From Methanosarcina barkeri str. Wiesmoor (GTDB lineage Archaea; Halobacteriota; Methanosarcinia; Methanosarcinales; Methanosarcinaceae): a stretch of 64,000 bases of DNA. Below, one piece after another: positions 7,633-16,842 of this stretch. The position numbers and the translations under genes are program-made. The notes beneath the pieces were generated by a model. That model ran no database searches. It was not told the DNA's origin and saw only the letters and a list, made by a program, of their open reading frames with translations. Each line of letters starts with the position of its first letter. Position 1 is the first letter of the stretch. The stretch covers positions 2,170,001 to 2,234,000 of the forward strand of contig NZ_CP009526.1 in the NCBI RefSeq assembly GCF_000969985.1, read 5' to 3'.

Positions 7633-9513
7633 ATGAGTTTATTGACTGATAATAAGTTGTTAATGGGTAATGAAGCCATTGCACTTGGAGCTATAGAAGC
7701 CGGCGTCCAGGTGGTTACAGGGTATCCCGGAACACCCTCGACCGAAGCTCTGGAGACGATTGCCCGGTATGCAAAAAGGTGCGGAATCTATACCGAGTGG
7801 TCCAGCAATGAAAAGGTTGCACTTGAAACGGCAGCTGGGGCAGCTTATTCCGGGGCAAAGGCGCTTGTGACCATGAAACAGGTTGGGCTAAACGTTGCAT
7901 CCGACCCTCTTATGAGCCTGAGCTATATTGGGGTAAAAGGAGCTCTTGTCCTGTTAGTTGCCGATGATCCTGGGCCTCATTCTTCCCAGACTGAACAAGA
8001 TACTCGGGTTTTCGGGCACTTTGCAAATATTCCTGTCCTTGACCCGGCAACCCCTCAGGAAGCCTACGAACTGACAAAGCTGGCTTTTGAGCTTTCTCAT
8101 GAATTCGAAATTCCCATTATCCTGAGAACCACCACGCGTGTCTCCCACAGTTGCGGAGATGTCGAGGTTGAAGCTGCAGAACCTGTACCGGTTGAAGCCG
8201 TTGAGGAAGGTTTTGTAAAGGATAGGCGCTGGACAATCTTTCCGAAGCTTACGGCTGAAAGGCATCCCTGGCTTGAAAATGTGCAGGAAAAGCTTTCCGA
8301 ACGCTTTTCCGGGCTTTCCTTCAATTCGGTATCAGGATCGGGAAAAATCGGGATTATTGCTTCAGGCGTCTCAGCCCTTTACGTAAAGGAGGCTATAGAA
8401 GCTGTCAGGGGTTTTGAAGAGTTGTTTACGCTCTTCAGGGTAGGGACGGCATATCCGTTTCCGGAAAAGGCAGCTCTTTCTTTCCTGAAAGGCATTGACC
8501 GGCTGATCGTGGCCGAAGAGCTTGACCCTTACCTTGAAGAACAGGCGCTCCAGCTTATAGGGAAAGCACATCTGCCTGTTGATGTTTATGGAAAAAAGAA
8601 TGGCTTTTTCCCTGTGAGCGGGGAATACAATGTGGATATTGTCATTGACAGCATCAACCGCGCACTTGCAGCGTATGGGGAGAGTTTGTGCCTTTCTCAT
8701 GCTTCTCCTGCCGTCTCAAGAGAAAAGCTTCCTCCCCTTCCGATCCGGGCCCCTACTCTCTGTGCCGGTTGCATGCACAGGACTGTTTTTTATGCTTTCA
8801 AACAGGCTGCAAAACAGCTTAAAAAAGAGTCTCAAACTGATACGATTTTCTCCGGGGACATTGGTTGTTACACCCTTGGAAATGCCTATCCTCTTAACAT
8901 GGTCGATACCTGTCTCTGCATGGGTGCAGGAATAAGCCTTGCAGGAGGGCTCTACCATACGAACCCGAAGACAAAACAGGTGGCCTTTATCGGGGATTCT
9001 ACTTTTTTCCACTCAGGCATTCCTGCAGTGATAAACGCTGTCTATAACGGAGCTAACATCACCCTTGCAGTGCTTGACAACCGTACAACTGCGATGACAG
9101 GACACCAGCCCCATCCTGGCGTAGGTGTAACTGCACTTGGAAATGTTTCAAAAGCCATTGAAATTGCAGACGTGGTTCGGAGCTGCGGGGTTGAATCCGT
9201 AAAGATAGTAAATACTGTAGATCCGGACAGCCTTGAGAGTTGCATAAAAGCCGCAAAGGAAGCCATGAATTTCAATGGGCCGTCGGTTCTGGTCTTCAAA
9301 GGCAAGTGTGTAGGGATTACAAAACCCGACAAACATTACGAAATAAATCCTGAAGCCTGCACAGGCTGTGGTTTCTGTATAAAAGAGCTAGGCTGCCCTG
9401 CGCTTAACCTTGATGGGGATAAGCCTGTCATACAGGACAACTGCAGCGGCTGTGGGCTCTGTGCACAGATCTGCCCGTCAGAAGCCATCTGTATAGGAGG
9501 CGTAAAGCTGTGA
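7633..9513 (+). CDS. iorA: Indolepyruvate:ferredoxin oxidoreductase, alpha subunit
   Basis: Oxidatively decarboxylates aryl pyruvates (from Trp, Phe, Tyr) to aryl-acetyl-CoA with ferredoxin, using thiamine diphosphate. Archaea also run it in reverse for aromatic amino acid synthesis. The N-terminal pyrimidine-binding domain carries TGYPGTPSTE. The ThDP domain carries GDIGCYTLG and, further on, GDSTFFHSGIPA. The C-terminus has two 4Fe-4S motifs (CTGCGFC...CP and CSGCGLCAQICP). About 626 residues is normal. I placed the start at ATG 7633 (MSLLTDNKLLMGNEAIA); the frame stays open to TTG 7582. iorB overlaps the stop by 4 bp and paaK follows, so the three form an operon. Confidence 0.95.
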   Translation: MSLLTDNKLLMGNEAIALGAIEAGVQVVTGYPGTPSTEALETIARYAKRCGIYTEWSSNEKVALETAAGAAYSGAKALVTMKQVGLNVASDPLMSLSYIGVKGALVLLVADDPGPHSSQTEQDTRVFGHFANIPVLDPATPQEAYELTKLAFELSHEFEIPIILRTTTRVSHSCGDVEVEAAEPVPVEAVEEGFVKDRRWTIFPKLTAERHPWLENVQEKLSERFSGLSFNSVSGSGKIGIIASGVSALYVKEAIEAVRGFEELFTLFRVGTAYPFPEKAALSFLKGIDRLIVAEELDPYLEEQALQLIGKAHLPVDVYGKKNGFFPVSGEYNVDIVIDSINRALAAYGESLCLSHASPAVSREKLPPLPIRAPTLCAGCMHRTVFYAFKQAAKQLKKESQTDTIFSGDIGCYTLGNAYPLNMVDTCLCMGAGISLAGGLYHTNPKTKQVAFIGDSTFFHSGIPAVINAVYNGANITLAVLDNRTTAMTGHQPHPGVGVTALGNVSKAIEIADVVRSCGVESVKIVNTVDPDSLESCIKAAKEAMNFNGPSVLVFKGKCVGITKPDKHYEINPEACTGCGFCIKELGCPALNLDGDKPVIQDNCSGCGLCAQICPSEAICIGGVKL

Positions 9514-10109
9514 AATATGATATTCTTATTGCAGGCGTTGGTGGGCAGGGTGTTGTACTTGCTTCCCGCTTGCTTGCACTTGCTGCGATGAAAACCGGAT
9601 TCCACGTAAGCACTGCCGAAACCATAGGCATGTCTCAGAGGGAAGGTTCGGTCAGCAGCCATATAAGGATTGGAGACAAAGTTTCCGGGTCACTTATCCC
9701 CATCGGACAGGCAGACCTGCTCTTAGGCCTGGAACCTGCAGAAACCGTAAGAAATCTGCCTTTTCTTAAGGAGGGTGGAAAGGTTCTGGTAAATATCCAT
9801 GCTATCCCGCCGGCATCGAGGCCGCCTGGAAGCCCTGAGTATGACCCTGCAGCTTTGCTCTCATTTTTGTGTGCATACTACCCTGATATTCTCTGCTCCG
9901 ATTTTACAAAGCTTGCAGACGAGGTAGGGACATACAGGGCTGCAAACGTTGCAATGCTTGGAGCGGTTGCAGGCGCACGAGTATTACCTTTTCAGGAAGA
10001 AATTCTAAAGGCAGTACTGGATGCCGAAATCCCTGAAAAATACAGGGCTGTAAACGATGCCGCATTCGAACGCGCAAGGAAATGTATTAGATCTGTCTCC
10101 GGCACCTGA
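9510..10109 (+). CDS. iorB: Indolepyruvate:ferredoxin oxidoreductase, beta subunit
   Basis: 199 residues. The N-terminal motif DILIAGVGGQGVVLASRLLA and TAETIGMSQREGSVSSHIR are diagnostic of the gamma/beta-type domain of 2-oxoacid:ferredoxin oxidoreductases that pairs with IorA. It starts at a GTG whose bases overlap the iorA stop (GTGA), a sign of translational coupling. It completes the IorAB enzyme with the upstream gene. Length and order match known archaeal iorAB. Confidence 0.95.
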   Translation: MKYDILIAGVGGQGVVLASRLLALAAMKTGFHVSTAETIGMSQREGSVSSHIRIGDKVSGSLIPIGQADLLLGLEPAETVRNLPFLKEGGKVLVNIHAIPPASRPPGSPEYDPAALLSFLCAYYPDILCSDFTKLADEVGTYRAANVAMLGAVAGARVLPFQEEILKAVLDAEIPEKYRAVNDAAFERARKCIRSVSGT

Positions 10110-10134
10110 ACTGGGGAGCAGAAGGTGAAATGAC

Positions 10135-11442
10135 ATGTATGAAGCATCCACTGAGGCTGACCTTGATCCCAATGTACAGCTTTACCATCCCAAAATCTCG
10201 GAAGAAGATACCTTTGCAAAATTGAAGGCACTGCTGAATCGCGTAGTTGAAAATAGTCCTTTTTACCAGAAAAAGTTCAGGGAAGCAAATGTCGATATCG
10301 AGGACATAAAGTCGCTTGATGACCTGAAGCTTCTTCCCTTTACGAATAAAGAAGAACTCAGGGACGCTTACCCTCTTGGGTTACAGTCCGTGCCTGACTC
10401 AGAGGTTGTAAGGATCCACTCCTCGTCCGGGACTACAGGAAAACCCATAATCATTCCTTACACCCGAAAAGATGTGGATGTCTGGGCCGAGATGATGATG
10501 CGCTGCTACATGCTAGCAGGCCTTACCAATCAGGACAGGATCCAGATTACCCCAGGTTACGGGCTCTGGACTGCAGGAATAGGGTTCCAGCTTGGTGCTG
10601 AACGCCTGGGAGCAATGGCTATACCTACAGGCCCGGGAAATACCGAAAAACAGCTCGAACTGTTTGTTGACCTGAAGTCCACAGCCCTTGCAAGCACTTC
10701 TTCTTATGCGCTTTTACTCGCCGAAGAAATTGAAAAGCGCGGGCTTAAGTCCCAGATTCAGCTCAGAAAAGGCTTTATAGGTTCGGAGCGCTGGAGTGAA
10801 AAAATGCGCAGCCGAATCGAAACCGAGCTGGGAATTGATACTTTTGATATTTATGGTCTGACCGAGATATACGGTCCAGGAATCGGCCTTGATTGTTCTC
10901 TTCATGAGGGTATGCATTACTGGTCCGACTACCTGCTCTTTGAGATAATTGATCCTATTACGGGCGAGAAGCTTCCTGACGGCACACTTGGAGAACTTGT
11001 AATTACGACTCTCACAAAGGAAGGGGCTCCCCTCATCCGCTACAGGACAAGAGACCTGACCCGGATAATTCCTGGCCTCTGTAAATGCGGTTGTCCTTTC
11101 CCGAGAATTGACAGAATTCTTGGCAGGTCAGACGACCGCATAAAGTTCAAGGCTGTAAATATCTATCCAGGCCAGATCGAAGACCTTGTCCAAAGGATTC
11201 CTGGTGTAAGCAGCGAATACCAGATTCTGCTTACCCGTAAGGACGGAAGGGACAGCATGATTTTCAGGGTCGAGATCGAAGGTTCAGAAGATCCCGTAAA
11301 GAAAGCAAAAACCGAAAAAGCTCTCAGAAAAGCCTTCAAGGACTTTATAGGCGTAACCGTAGACGTAGTGGGCGTAAAGATAGGGGAACTTCCCCGCAGT
11401 ATGAAAAAGACAAAAAGAGTAATTGATGAAAGGGAACTGTGA
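10135..11442 (+). CDS. paaK: Phenylacetate-CoA ligase
   Basis: 435 residues, adenylate-forming family. The P-loop-like SSSGTTGKP is at 96-104, YGLTEIYGPG supplies the A5-type motif, and YRTRDLTRI is followed by a CKCGCPFPRI cluster and DDRIKFKAVNIYPGQIED, typical of PaaK/FadK-like ligases. It activates phenylacetate or indoleacetate to the CoA thioester. Beside iorAB it would feed exogenous aryl acids into reductive carboxylation to aryl pyruvates, or recover aryl acids; this is inference from context plus known archaeal iorAB-paaK linkage. It starts 25 bp after iorB. Its last about 12 codons are part of a 43-bp tandem repeat that continues past the stop. Confidence 0.93.
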   Translation: MYEASTEADLDPNVQLYHPKISEEDTFAKLKALLNRVVENSPFYQKKFREANVDIEDIKSLDDLKLLPFTNKEELRDAYPLGLQSVPDSEVVRIHSSSGTTGKPIIIPYTRKDVDVWAEMMMRCYMLAGLTNQDRIQITPGYGLWTAGIGFQLGAERLGAMAIPTGPGNTEKQLELFVDLKSTALASTSSYALLLAEEIEKRGLKSQIQLRKGFIGSERWSEKMRSRIETELGIDTFDIYGLTEIYGPGIGLDCSLHEGMHYWSDYLLFEIIDPITGEKLPDGTLGELVITTLTKEGAPLIRYRTRDLTRIIPGLCKCGCPFPRIDRILGRSDDRIKFKAVNIYPGQIEDLVQRIPGVSSEYQILLTRKDGRDSMIFRVEIEGSEDPVKKAKTEKALRKAFKDFIGVTVDVVGVKIGELPRSMKKTKRVIDEREL

Positions 11443-11535
11443 AACTCCCAAGACAAAAAGAGTAATTGATGAAAGGGAATTGTGAAACTCCCAAGACAAA
11501 AAGAGTAATTGATGAAAGGGAATTGTGAAATCCCC
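11407..11535. repeat. 43-bp tandem repeat, three copies, including the 3' end of paaK
   Basis: Copies begin at 11407, 11450 and 11493, each running from AAGACAAAAAGAG through the paaK-like stop to GAAACTCCC. The first copy is coding (KTKRVIDEREL then stop). The others are exact or one-base variants outside the gene, so the gene end has been duplicated twice. Confidence 0.9.
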
Positions 11536-11994
11536 TTTTGACCTTTCATCCCCCACTTCTTCTTTTATTCAATCCATAATTTCACTTGTTTTTTATCAAG
11601 TATTTTTCACTGCTTTTTATCAATCAACTTTTCAATTGCTTTCTATCAACCCATTTTTTACTTGTTCCCACTTTCCGCAGTAAATTTTCGTAAATTCATA
11701 TTTTTACTGCTATTGATTTTCAATCAAACATGGATTTATTGGACTTTTATGCAGTAGGTAAAAGCAACGATGTGGTGTATTTAGAGACCAAAAACGATAT
11801 CATTCAATTTTTCACCAAATACCATTAAAAATCCAAATTATTTACTCTGTTCCAAAAACGATATCATGAAAAATATTGATTTTCAAAAAATACTGCGGAA
11901 TGTAGGTTGTTTGTTCTTTTTTTCCTTTACTTGCTTTTCTCATCAACCGACTAATTCCTTAACTGTCAATATCTGTTACTCGGCATTTTACGAT
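11536..11994. other. Intergenic region between convergent genes
   Basis: AT-rich, no gene seen. It contains tandem-like TTTTTATCAA segments (11585-11660) and two copies of AAAAACGATATCAT (about 11788 and 11856). The function of these repeats is unknown. Confidence 0.4.
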
Positions 11995-13068
11995 TTACTC
12001 GATTTTATCTCCTTCTGTACGGGATAATTTTTCAGTATTCTTCTTTTCGTTTTCAAGATCTGTTTTATATACAATAGTCCTGTACGGGTACGGAATTTCT
12101 ACGCCTTCCTTGTCAAAACGCTTTTTAATAGCTTCCCTGATTTCGCATCCTGAACTGTACGCAACACTTCTATCTTTGAACCAGACATTCATGCGGAGAT
12201 TTACGGAAGACTCCCCCAGTTCAACGACATTTACTTTAACTTCTCCTCTCTCCCTGAAATCCGGGTCAACGGGGTGAAGCACAGGAGGATCAATAAACCC
12301 CATTTTAAGTGTTTCGAATTTGATTAAACTGGGTTTTACAACGCTATACTGAACTTCCTGAGGGGACATTACATTGGGATGTTTTCGGGCTTCTTCTATC
12401 ATGATTTTTCTCGCCTGGTCGATGTCGGCATCATAGCTGATTCCGACGTCTATTGGCCAGATTACTGCAGGGTCTTCTATAGTCCAGTTAATTATCGCTT
12501 CATTGCTGATCATGGAATTGGGGATTATAAGCCGCCTGTTATCCCAGGTTATGATAACTGTATGCCTGAGATTAAGATCTGTAACTTTTCCGTATTCATT
12601 CATGATATTAAGTCGATCTCCAACCCTGAAAGGTTGAAAAATGGCAAGTGAAAGCCCTGCGATTATATTGCTCAGTGTGCTCTGGGCCGCAAAACCGATA
12701 ACTATACCTGCAATCCCTGCTCCGGTAAAGAGGGCAACCGAAAGGTTTCGAAGACTGGGAATGCTGAAAATAACAATGACAATCCCCATAAAATAGATTA
12801 ATGCGACCACAATATGCCTGAACATCCGGAAGGATGTTGGGTCCATATGCAGCCTGCTACTTATTTTTGTGAAATGGCGTTCCAGAAGACGGTTTACGTT
12901 CCGTGCAATAATGGCAGTGATCAGGCCAATAAAAAGTATGAATAAAAACGTACCAAAGTTATCTGAAAACCATGTAAATGCCTGCCCTACTACTTCGTCA
13001 AAATAAGACATATTCTCTACAAAAGAAGAGTGGTTATCGGGGGTTTCCATGCCATGGTTGATTGGCAA
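11995..13068 (-). CDS. mscS: Small-conductance mechanosensitive channel (MscS family)
   Basis: 357 residues. Three predicted membrane helices lie at about 38-60, 85-107 and 112-135. The third is the Gly/Ala-rich pore helix GAGIAGIVIGFAAQSTLSNI, ending in IFQPFRVGDRL, after which the beta domain and C-terminal cage follow. MscS channels open under membrane tension and release solutes in hypo-osmotic shock. The C-terminal tail is charged. The start ATG at 13068 gives a short polar N-terminus; a second ATG at residue 7 is possible. A second MscS gene lies at 16843-17739. Confidence 0.92.
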   Translation of the reverse strand: MPINHGMETPDNHSSFVENMSYFDEVVGQAFTWFSDNFGTFLFILFIGLITAIIARNVNRLLERHFTKISSRLHMDPTSFRMFRHIVVALIYFMGIVIVIFSIPSLRNLSVALFTGAGIAGIVIGFAAQSTLSNIIAGLSLAIFQPFRVGDRLNIMNEYGKVTDLNLRHTVIITWDNRRLIIPNSMISNEAIINWTIEDPAVIWPIDVGISYDADIDQARKIMIEEARKHPNVMSPQEVQYSVVKPSLIKFETLKMGFIDPPVLHPVDPDFRERGEVKVNVVELGESSVNLRMNVWFKDRSVAYSSGCEIREAIKKRFDKEGVEIPYPYRTIVYKTDLENEKKNTEKLSRTEGDKIE

Positions 13069-13334
13069 GAAGCTTTAAATAAATATTGATTTAAAAAAGG
13101 TGGGAACTGTGATAAAGTATATTCGGGAAAAGAAAGTTATCCCAGCCTAAGTATAAGGAAATTTAAAGGAAATTTAAAGGAAATTTAATCAAAAAAGAAT
13201 TCCAAAAATTAGCAAACCGAAAAAAGAAATTTCGTGAATGGAAATTTCTTTCTCTGTATTTTGTAAGGCTTTTTAGTTCCTTCTTCTTCAATAAAAATTG
13301 TGAAGTTGAGTCTTAAATAAATGAAAGAAAGGAA

Positions 13335-14264
13335 TTATTTCCTTTCTTTGGCATATGCAACAATTGCGTCTTTGACTCCGTATTTAAATGCGATCACGAC
13401 TGCAAGTCCCCATGCAAGTGGTCCTAAGAACAGATAGAGTATGCCCGTATTAACCAGCATCGTATCCAGAGCAAGCAAGATTACTATCAGATACAAGAAG
13501 CCTCTTAGAAGAGGGAAAAAGATGTTTACCTCTTCTACGCTAATGCCTTTAAAAGCACTGGAAATATAGTCCATGACCACATCAATGGAGAGGAATCCGA
13601 TTATCAGGATCAGGATACCTGTAAAAAGGCGTGGCAAATAATGCGTAATATCTATAAACAGCTGAGTTATCATGGTCAACTCTAAGATATTAGATGCAAT
13701 CGAGAGAAATACCAGGTACCCAAATAGCCTGATCAGTCCGGACACAATTCCTGAAACTGTCAGTCCACCGGATTTGACTGAGGCTCCAAAAGCTGTTTCT
13801 TCAAATTTTTCATCTACTCCTGTTGAAACAAGTACTTTTTTGGCCAGGTCACTAATGAAGTCAACTACCAGTAGACCAACAAGTAGCACTATGAAAGCCG
13901 AGACCATAAGTGGAATATAGAGCACGATCATGCTGACAAAATTATTCACTGCCTGGATGTTTAGCAGGTCCAGAATGATCATAGCAAAGACGATGTAGAT
14001 GAACCACCTGATTACGGCATCAAAAAAACCTACCGTACTCATCTGCGCTCTTTTTATCATTCCACCAATGATGGTTTTGTCGACAAGGTCATCGAGTCCG
14101 ATCTTATCCAGAAACCTTGCTCCGAGCTTTCCAAGAAAAGTTCCTACTATTTTTCCTACGATAATCAGTATGATTATCGCTACTAAAGTAGGAATGAATG
14201 CAATAAACTGATCAATTATGTTGATAAAACTATTTGTAATTTCAGTTCCAACCAAATTAACCAC
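13335..14264 (-). CDS. Conserved TM-helix-repeat membrane protein, channel-like
   Basis: 309 residues with about seven predicted membrane helices. The repeats have the pattern of the conserved TM-helix family (PF05552) that is related to MscS-type pores: AIIILIIVGKIVGTFLGKLG, then a DKIGLDDLVDKTIIGG linker. The same organisation recurs about residues 120-160 and 205-240, an internal duplication. There is no MscS beta domain, so gating or partner proteins may be separate. It lies 266 bp upstream of, and on the same strand as, the MscS gene at 11995-13068. An ion-channel role is inferred. Confidence 0.75.
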   Translation of the reverse strand: MVNLVGTEITNSFINIIDQFIAFIPTLVAIIILIIVGKIVGTFLGKLGARFLDKIGLDDLVDKTIIGGMIKRAQMSTVGFFDAVIRWFIYIVFAMIILDLLNIQAVNNFVSMIVLYIPLMVSAFIVLLVGLLVVDFISDLAKKVLVSTGVDEKFEETAFGASVKSGGLTVSGIVSGLIRLFGYLVFLSIASNILELTMITQLFIDITHYLPRLFTGILILIIGFLSIDVVMDYISSAFKGISVEEVNIFFPLLRGFLYLIVILLALDTMLVNTGILYLFLGPLAWGLAVVIAFKYGVKDAIVAYAKERK

Positions 14265-14575
14265 TCCCTATATCTTTGTCCTAAAAATGACGATTTTTCC
14301 AGTTCCCCAATTATTGGAAAAACGTTTATATATTTAATTTATTATTATATTCTGCAAATAATACATATATTTATCTGCAATTTGCCTGCAAGCGTTTAAA
14401 AAGCTCTTTTTTAAGTGTAAGTCCTATAAGCTTTAACACTACCCAAACTGTTTTAAAATTTCAAAATAAATATTTAGATAAAAACATGCGTAGACTTAAA
14501 TCAATGGAGTTTAATTACGGAATAATCTATTTTTATTAGAAGGTTTTTATTAGAAGGTGAGGCAGAGAAATAAGC
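14265..14575. promoter_or_regulatory. Divergent intergenic region with TATA-like boxes
   Basis: Separates the leftward TM-helix gene from rightward corA. AAACGTTTATATATTTAATT (14321-14340) read leftward gives a good archaeal TATA-like box about 65 bp before the TM-helix gene. AAAATAAATATTTAGATAAA (about 14462-14481) is a candidate for corA, leaving a leader of roughly 90 nt. Positions are by eye. Confidence 0.4.
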
Positions 14576-15640
14576 ATGGCGGCTTCTGGAAGAAGAGGAT
14601 CACAAATTGGGCTTGCACCTGGAGCGCTTGTCCATGTAGGAGAAAAGAAGGTAGAAAAGGTAGTAATCCGGGTCCTGGCCTATAACAGTGAAACGCTTAT
14701 AGAAAGACAACTGGAGAAGGTTGAAGAGTGTCTGGAATTTAAAGACCAGCCCGATCTCAATTTATGGATAGATGTGGATGGGCTGGATAGGGTAGATATC
14801 ATAGGAAAGCTCGGAAGCTATTTCAATATCCATCCTCTTACCCTTGAAGACATACTCAATACACGACAGCGGCCCAAGACTGAAGATTACGACTCATATA
14901 TTTATTCGGTTTTAAAAATGATTCTCCTTGATAAGGAAAATAAAGAGATCACTATAGACCAGGTAAGCATTATCATTGGCTCTAATTATGTCCTCTCTTT
15001 TCAGGAAAGGGATGGGAACGTTTTTGACCAGATGCGGGAAAGGTTTGAAAATCCGGCGTCTCGCCTGCGGAAAAGCGGGGTGGATTATCTTGCCTACGGC
15101 CTGATTGATACTGTTATCGATAACTATTTTTTAATCCTTGAGCATTTTGGTGATAAAATCGAATACCTTGAAGAAGGGCTGGTATTACATCCAAGGCCTG
15201 AGACCCTTAGAACTATTCAAAAGTATAAAAGGGATATGATTACCCTTCGTAAATCTATCTGGCCTCTTCGGGAGCTAATAAATGGTTTGCAGAGGGTTGA
15301 GTCCGATCTTATTAAAGAGACTACTCGAATTTACCTTAGAGATGTTTATGACCATACCATTCAGGTAATAGATACCGTCGAAGATTTCCGGGATATTTTA
15401 TCTTCAATGGTTGATATCTATCTCTCCAGCATAAGCTTCAGGATGAACGAAGTTATGGAGGTCCTGACGGTTATAGCAACAATTTTCATTCCCCTTACTT
15501 TCATATCAGGCGTTTACGGAATGAATTTCAAATACATGCCTGAACTCAACTGGCGCTGGGGCTATCCGACAGTAATGTTTGCAATGATCCTTCTAGCAGT
15601 CAGCATGTTTATCTATTTTAAGAAAAGGAAATGGGTTTGA
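14576..15640 (+). CDS. corA: CorA-type magnesium/cobalt transporter
   Basis: 354 residues. The C-terminal end has two membrane helices with the signature YGMNF (GMN at 315-317) between them, followed by a Lys/Arg tail, exactly as in CorA. The long N-terminal cytosolic domain has the usual LEDILNTRQRPKTEDYD segment at about 100-116. CorA forms pentameric Mg2+ (also Co2+, Ni2+) channels gated by cytosolic Mg2+. The first 25 residues (AASGRRGSQIGLAPGALVHV) are basic and typical of archaeal CorA. It sits in a run of membrane-channel genes. Confidence 0.92.
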   Translation: MAASGRRGSQIGLAPGALVHVGEKKVEKVVIRVLAYNSETLIERQLEKVEECLEFKDQPDLNLWIDVDGLDRVDIIGKLGSYFNIHPLTLEDILNTRQRPKTEDYDSYIYSVLKMILLDKENKEITIDQVSIIIGSNYVLSFQERDGNVFDQMRERFENPASRLRKSGVDYLAYGLIDTVIDNYFLILEHFGDKIEYLEEGLVLHPRPETLRTIQKYKRDMITLRKSIWPLRELINGLQRVESDLIKETTRIYLRDVYDHTIQVIDTVEDFRDILSSMVDIYLSSISFRMNEVMEVLTVIATIFIPLTFISGVYGMNFKYMPELNWRWGYPTVMFAMILLAVSMFIYFKKRKWV

Positions 15641-15665
15641 CTTTCTTTTTCCTGGAGGCTTTTTC

Positions 15666-15980
15666 TTTTTGTCTCCTATCCCATTAAGCCTTTTATTTTC
15701 TGTTTATCCTTCCTTTTGCTCCTCTTCAGTTCTCTGTTTGTCAGCTTTTCCATTAGTTCTCTGTTTGTCAGTTTTCCATCAGCTTTCTTTTGTCAGTTTT
15801 CCATCAGCTTTCTTTTGTCAGTTTTCCATCTTTCCTTTATGTCTTCTCTCCTTTTTTTCTCTCCTTTTTTCTCTCCTTTTTCTTCTCTCCTTTTTCTTCT
15901 CTCCTTTTTTTCTCTCCTTTTTTTCTCTCCTTTTTCTTCTCTCCTTTTTCTTCTCTCCTTTTTCTTCCTTCCTGACTTTT
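15666..15980. repeat. Long polypyrimidine low-complexity tract
   Basis: Upper strand nearly all C/T. From 15840 to 15970 it is a run of CTCTCCTTTTT(CTT) units of 10-14 bp; further upstream two or three copies of GTCAGTTTTCCATCAGCTTT occur (about 15768-15825). Frames here give only Ser/Phe/Leu repeats and are not genes. It may form H-DNA, or produce a U/C-rich 3' end of the corA transcript. Confidence 0.85.
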
Positions 15981-16096
15981 GATCTGTTTTTCTTTTGATT
16001 CAGAAACGTTTTTCAAAGGCAAAATTTTTATAAAGTAACACATCTATATTAAGAAATTTAGACAATTCTTCAAAAAGTATTAGTTTCCGGGATATT

Positions 16097-16840
16097 ATGT
16101 ACGGCCGTTATAATCCCCCTTTTTCAGTTGAACAGGAAGGAATTGCCATTTCCGTGGAAAACACCGGAGAGCAGTGGATATACAGAAGGACACTTGGAAC
16201 GGAAGATGTAGAGAAAATTATTCTTGGAGATGAAAAGTGCCTGATTATAAATCCGGTAGAGCCCTTAAACACTCCTAAAGAAATTACTCCAAACCTGCTC
16301 ATAGAGTTTGAGAAAACTCTGCTGCTTGCAGGAGGAGCTAAAAAAAAGATTTTCCTGACTTTTCCTATAGAGATAGGTGTTTTTATCGCGGACAAAGGAG
16401 AAAAAAATCTTCAACTTCTCGATGTGCTGAGCCTGGTGAGGCAGAAGTTTACCCTTTATGGAGAGGTTTCAAACGGAGTCGTCTGTAAGCACTGGAAAAG
16501 CCAGATATATTCAATTTCTCCTTCCCCTAACCCTTTACAGGAAGGGATTATTGAACTGACTCTTCGAAATTCTTCCTCGGATTGGGCTTCGATCTCAAAA
16601 GTAGTTTTCAGTGCATATGGCATGAAACTTTACTATGCTGGTGATGTTTTTATGCGAGCACGTATGGACATCTTCAACAGAAACACGGCTGAAACAGGTT
16701 TTGAGCTGCAGCGTCTTAGTGGGGAGCTAAAGAGCAGTCCTCTGAAAGACTTTAAATCCAGGAAAGAAGCTTTTGGGGTCTATAGTCTTCAGAAGCTTGG
16801 TTTTGTACCCCTTAAATTTTACATGGGGTGGGGATTTTGA
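16097..16840 (+). CDS. DUF432 family protein
   Basis: 247 residues, soluble, no signal peptide. The N-terminus MYGRYNPPFSVEQEGIAISV and the ending FGVYSLQKLGFVPLKFYMGWGF match the archaeal DUF432 family as I recall it. DUF432 genes are repeatedly found directly before mscS in methanogens. Here the stop at 16840 comes just before the mscS ATG at 16843, so the two are an operon with likely translational coupling. A regulatory or chaperone role for the channel is an inference; no biochemical function is known to me. Confidence 0.8.
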   Translation: MYGRYNPPFSVEQEGIAISVENTGEQWIYRRTLGTEDVEKIILGDEKCLIINPVEPLNTPKEITPNLLIEFEKTLLLAGGAKKKIFLTFPIEIGVFIADKGEKNLQLLDVLSLVRQKFTLYGEVSNGVVCKHWKSQIYSISPSPNPLQEGIIELTLRNSSSDWASISKVVFSAYGMKLYYAGDVFMRARMDIFNRNTAETGFELQRLSGELKSSPLKDFKSRKEAFGVYSLQKLGFVPLKFYMGWGF

Positions 16841-16842
16841 TA

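Noticed and set aside
15669-15998. Open frames coding Ser/Phe/Leu-rich or Lys/Glu-rich proteins
   Set aside because: They arise on both strands from a polypyrimidine repeat, have no ribosome-binding site and no family likeness.
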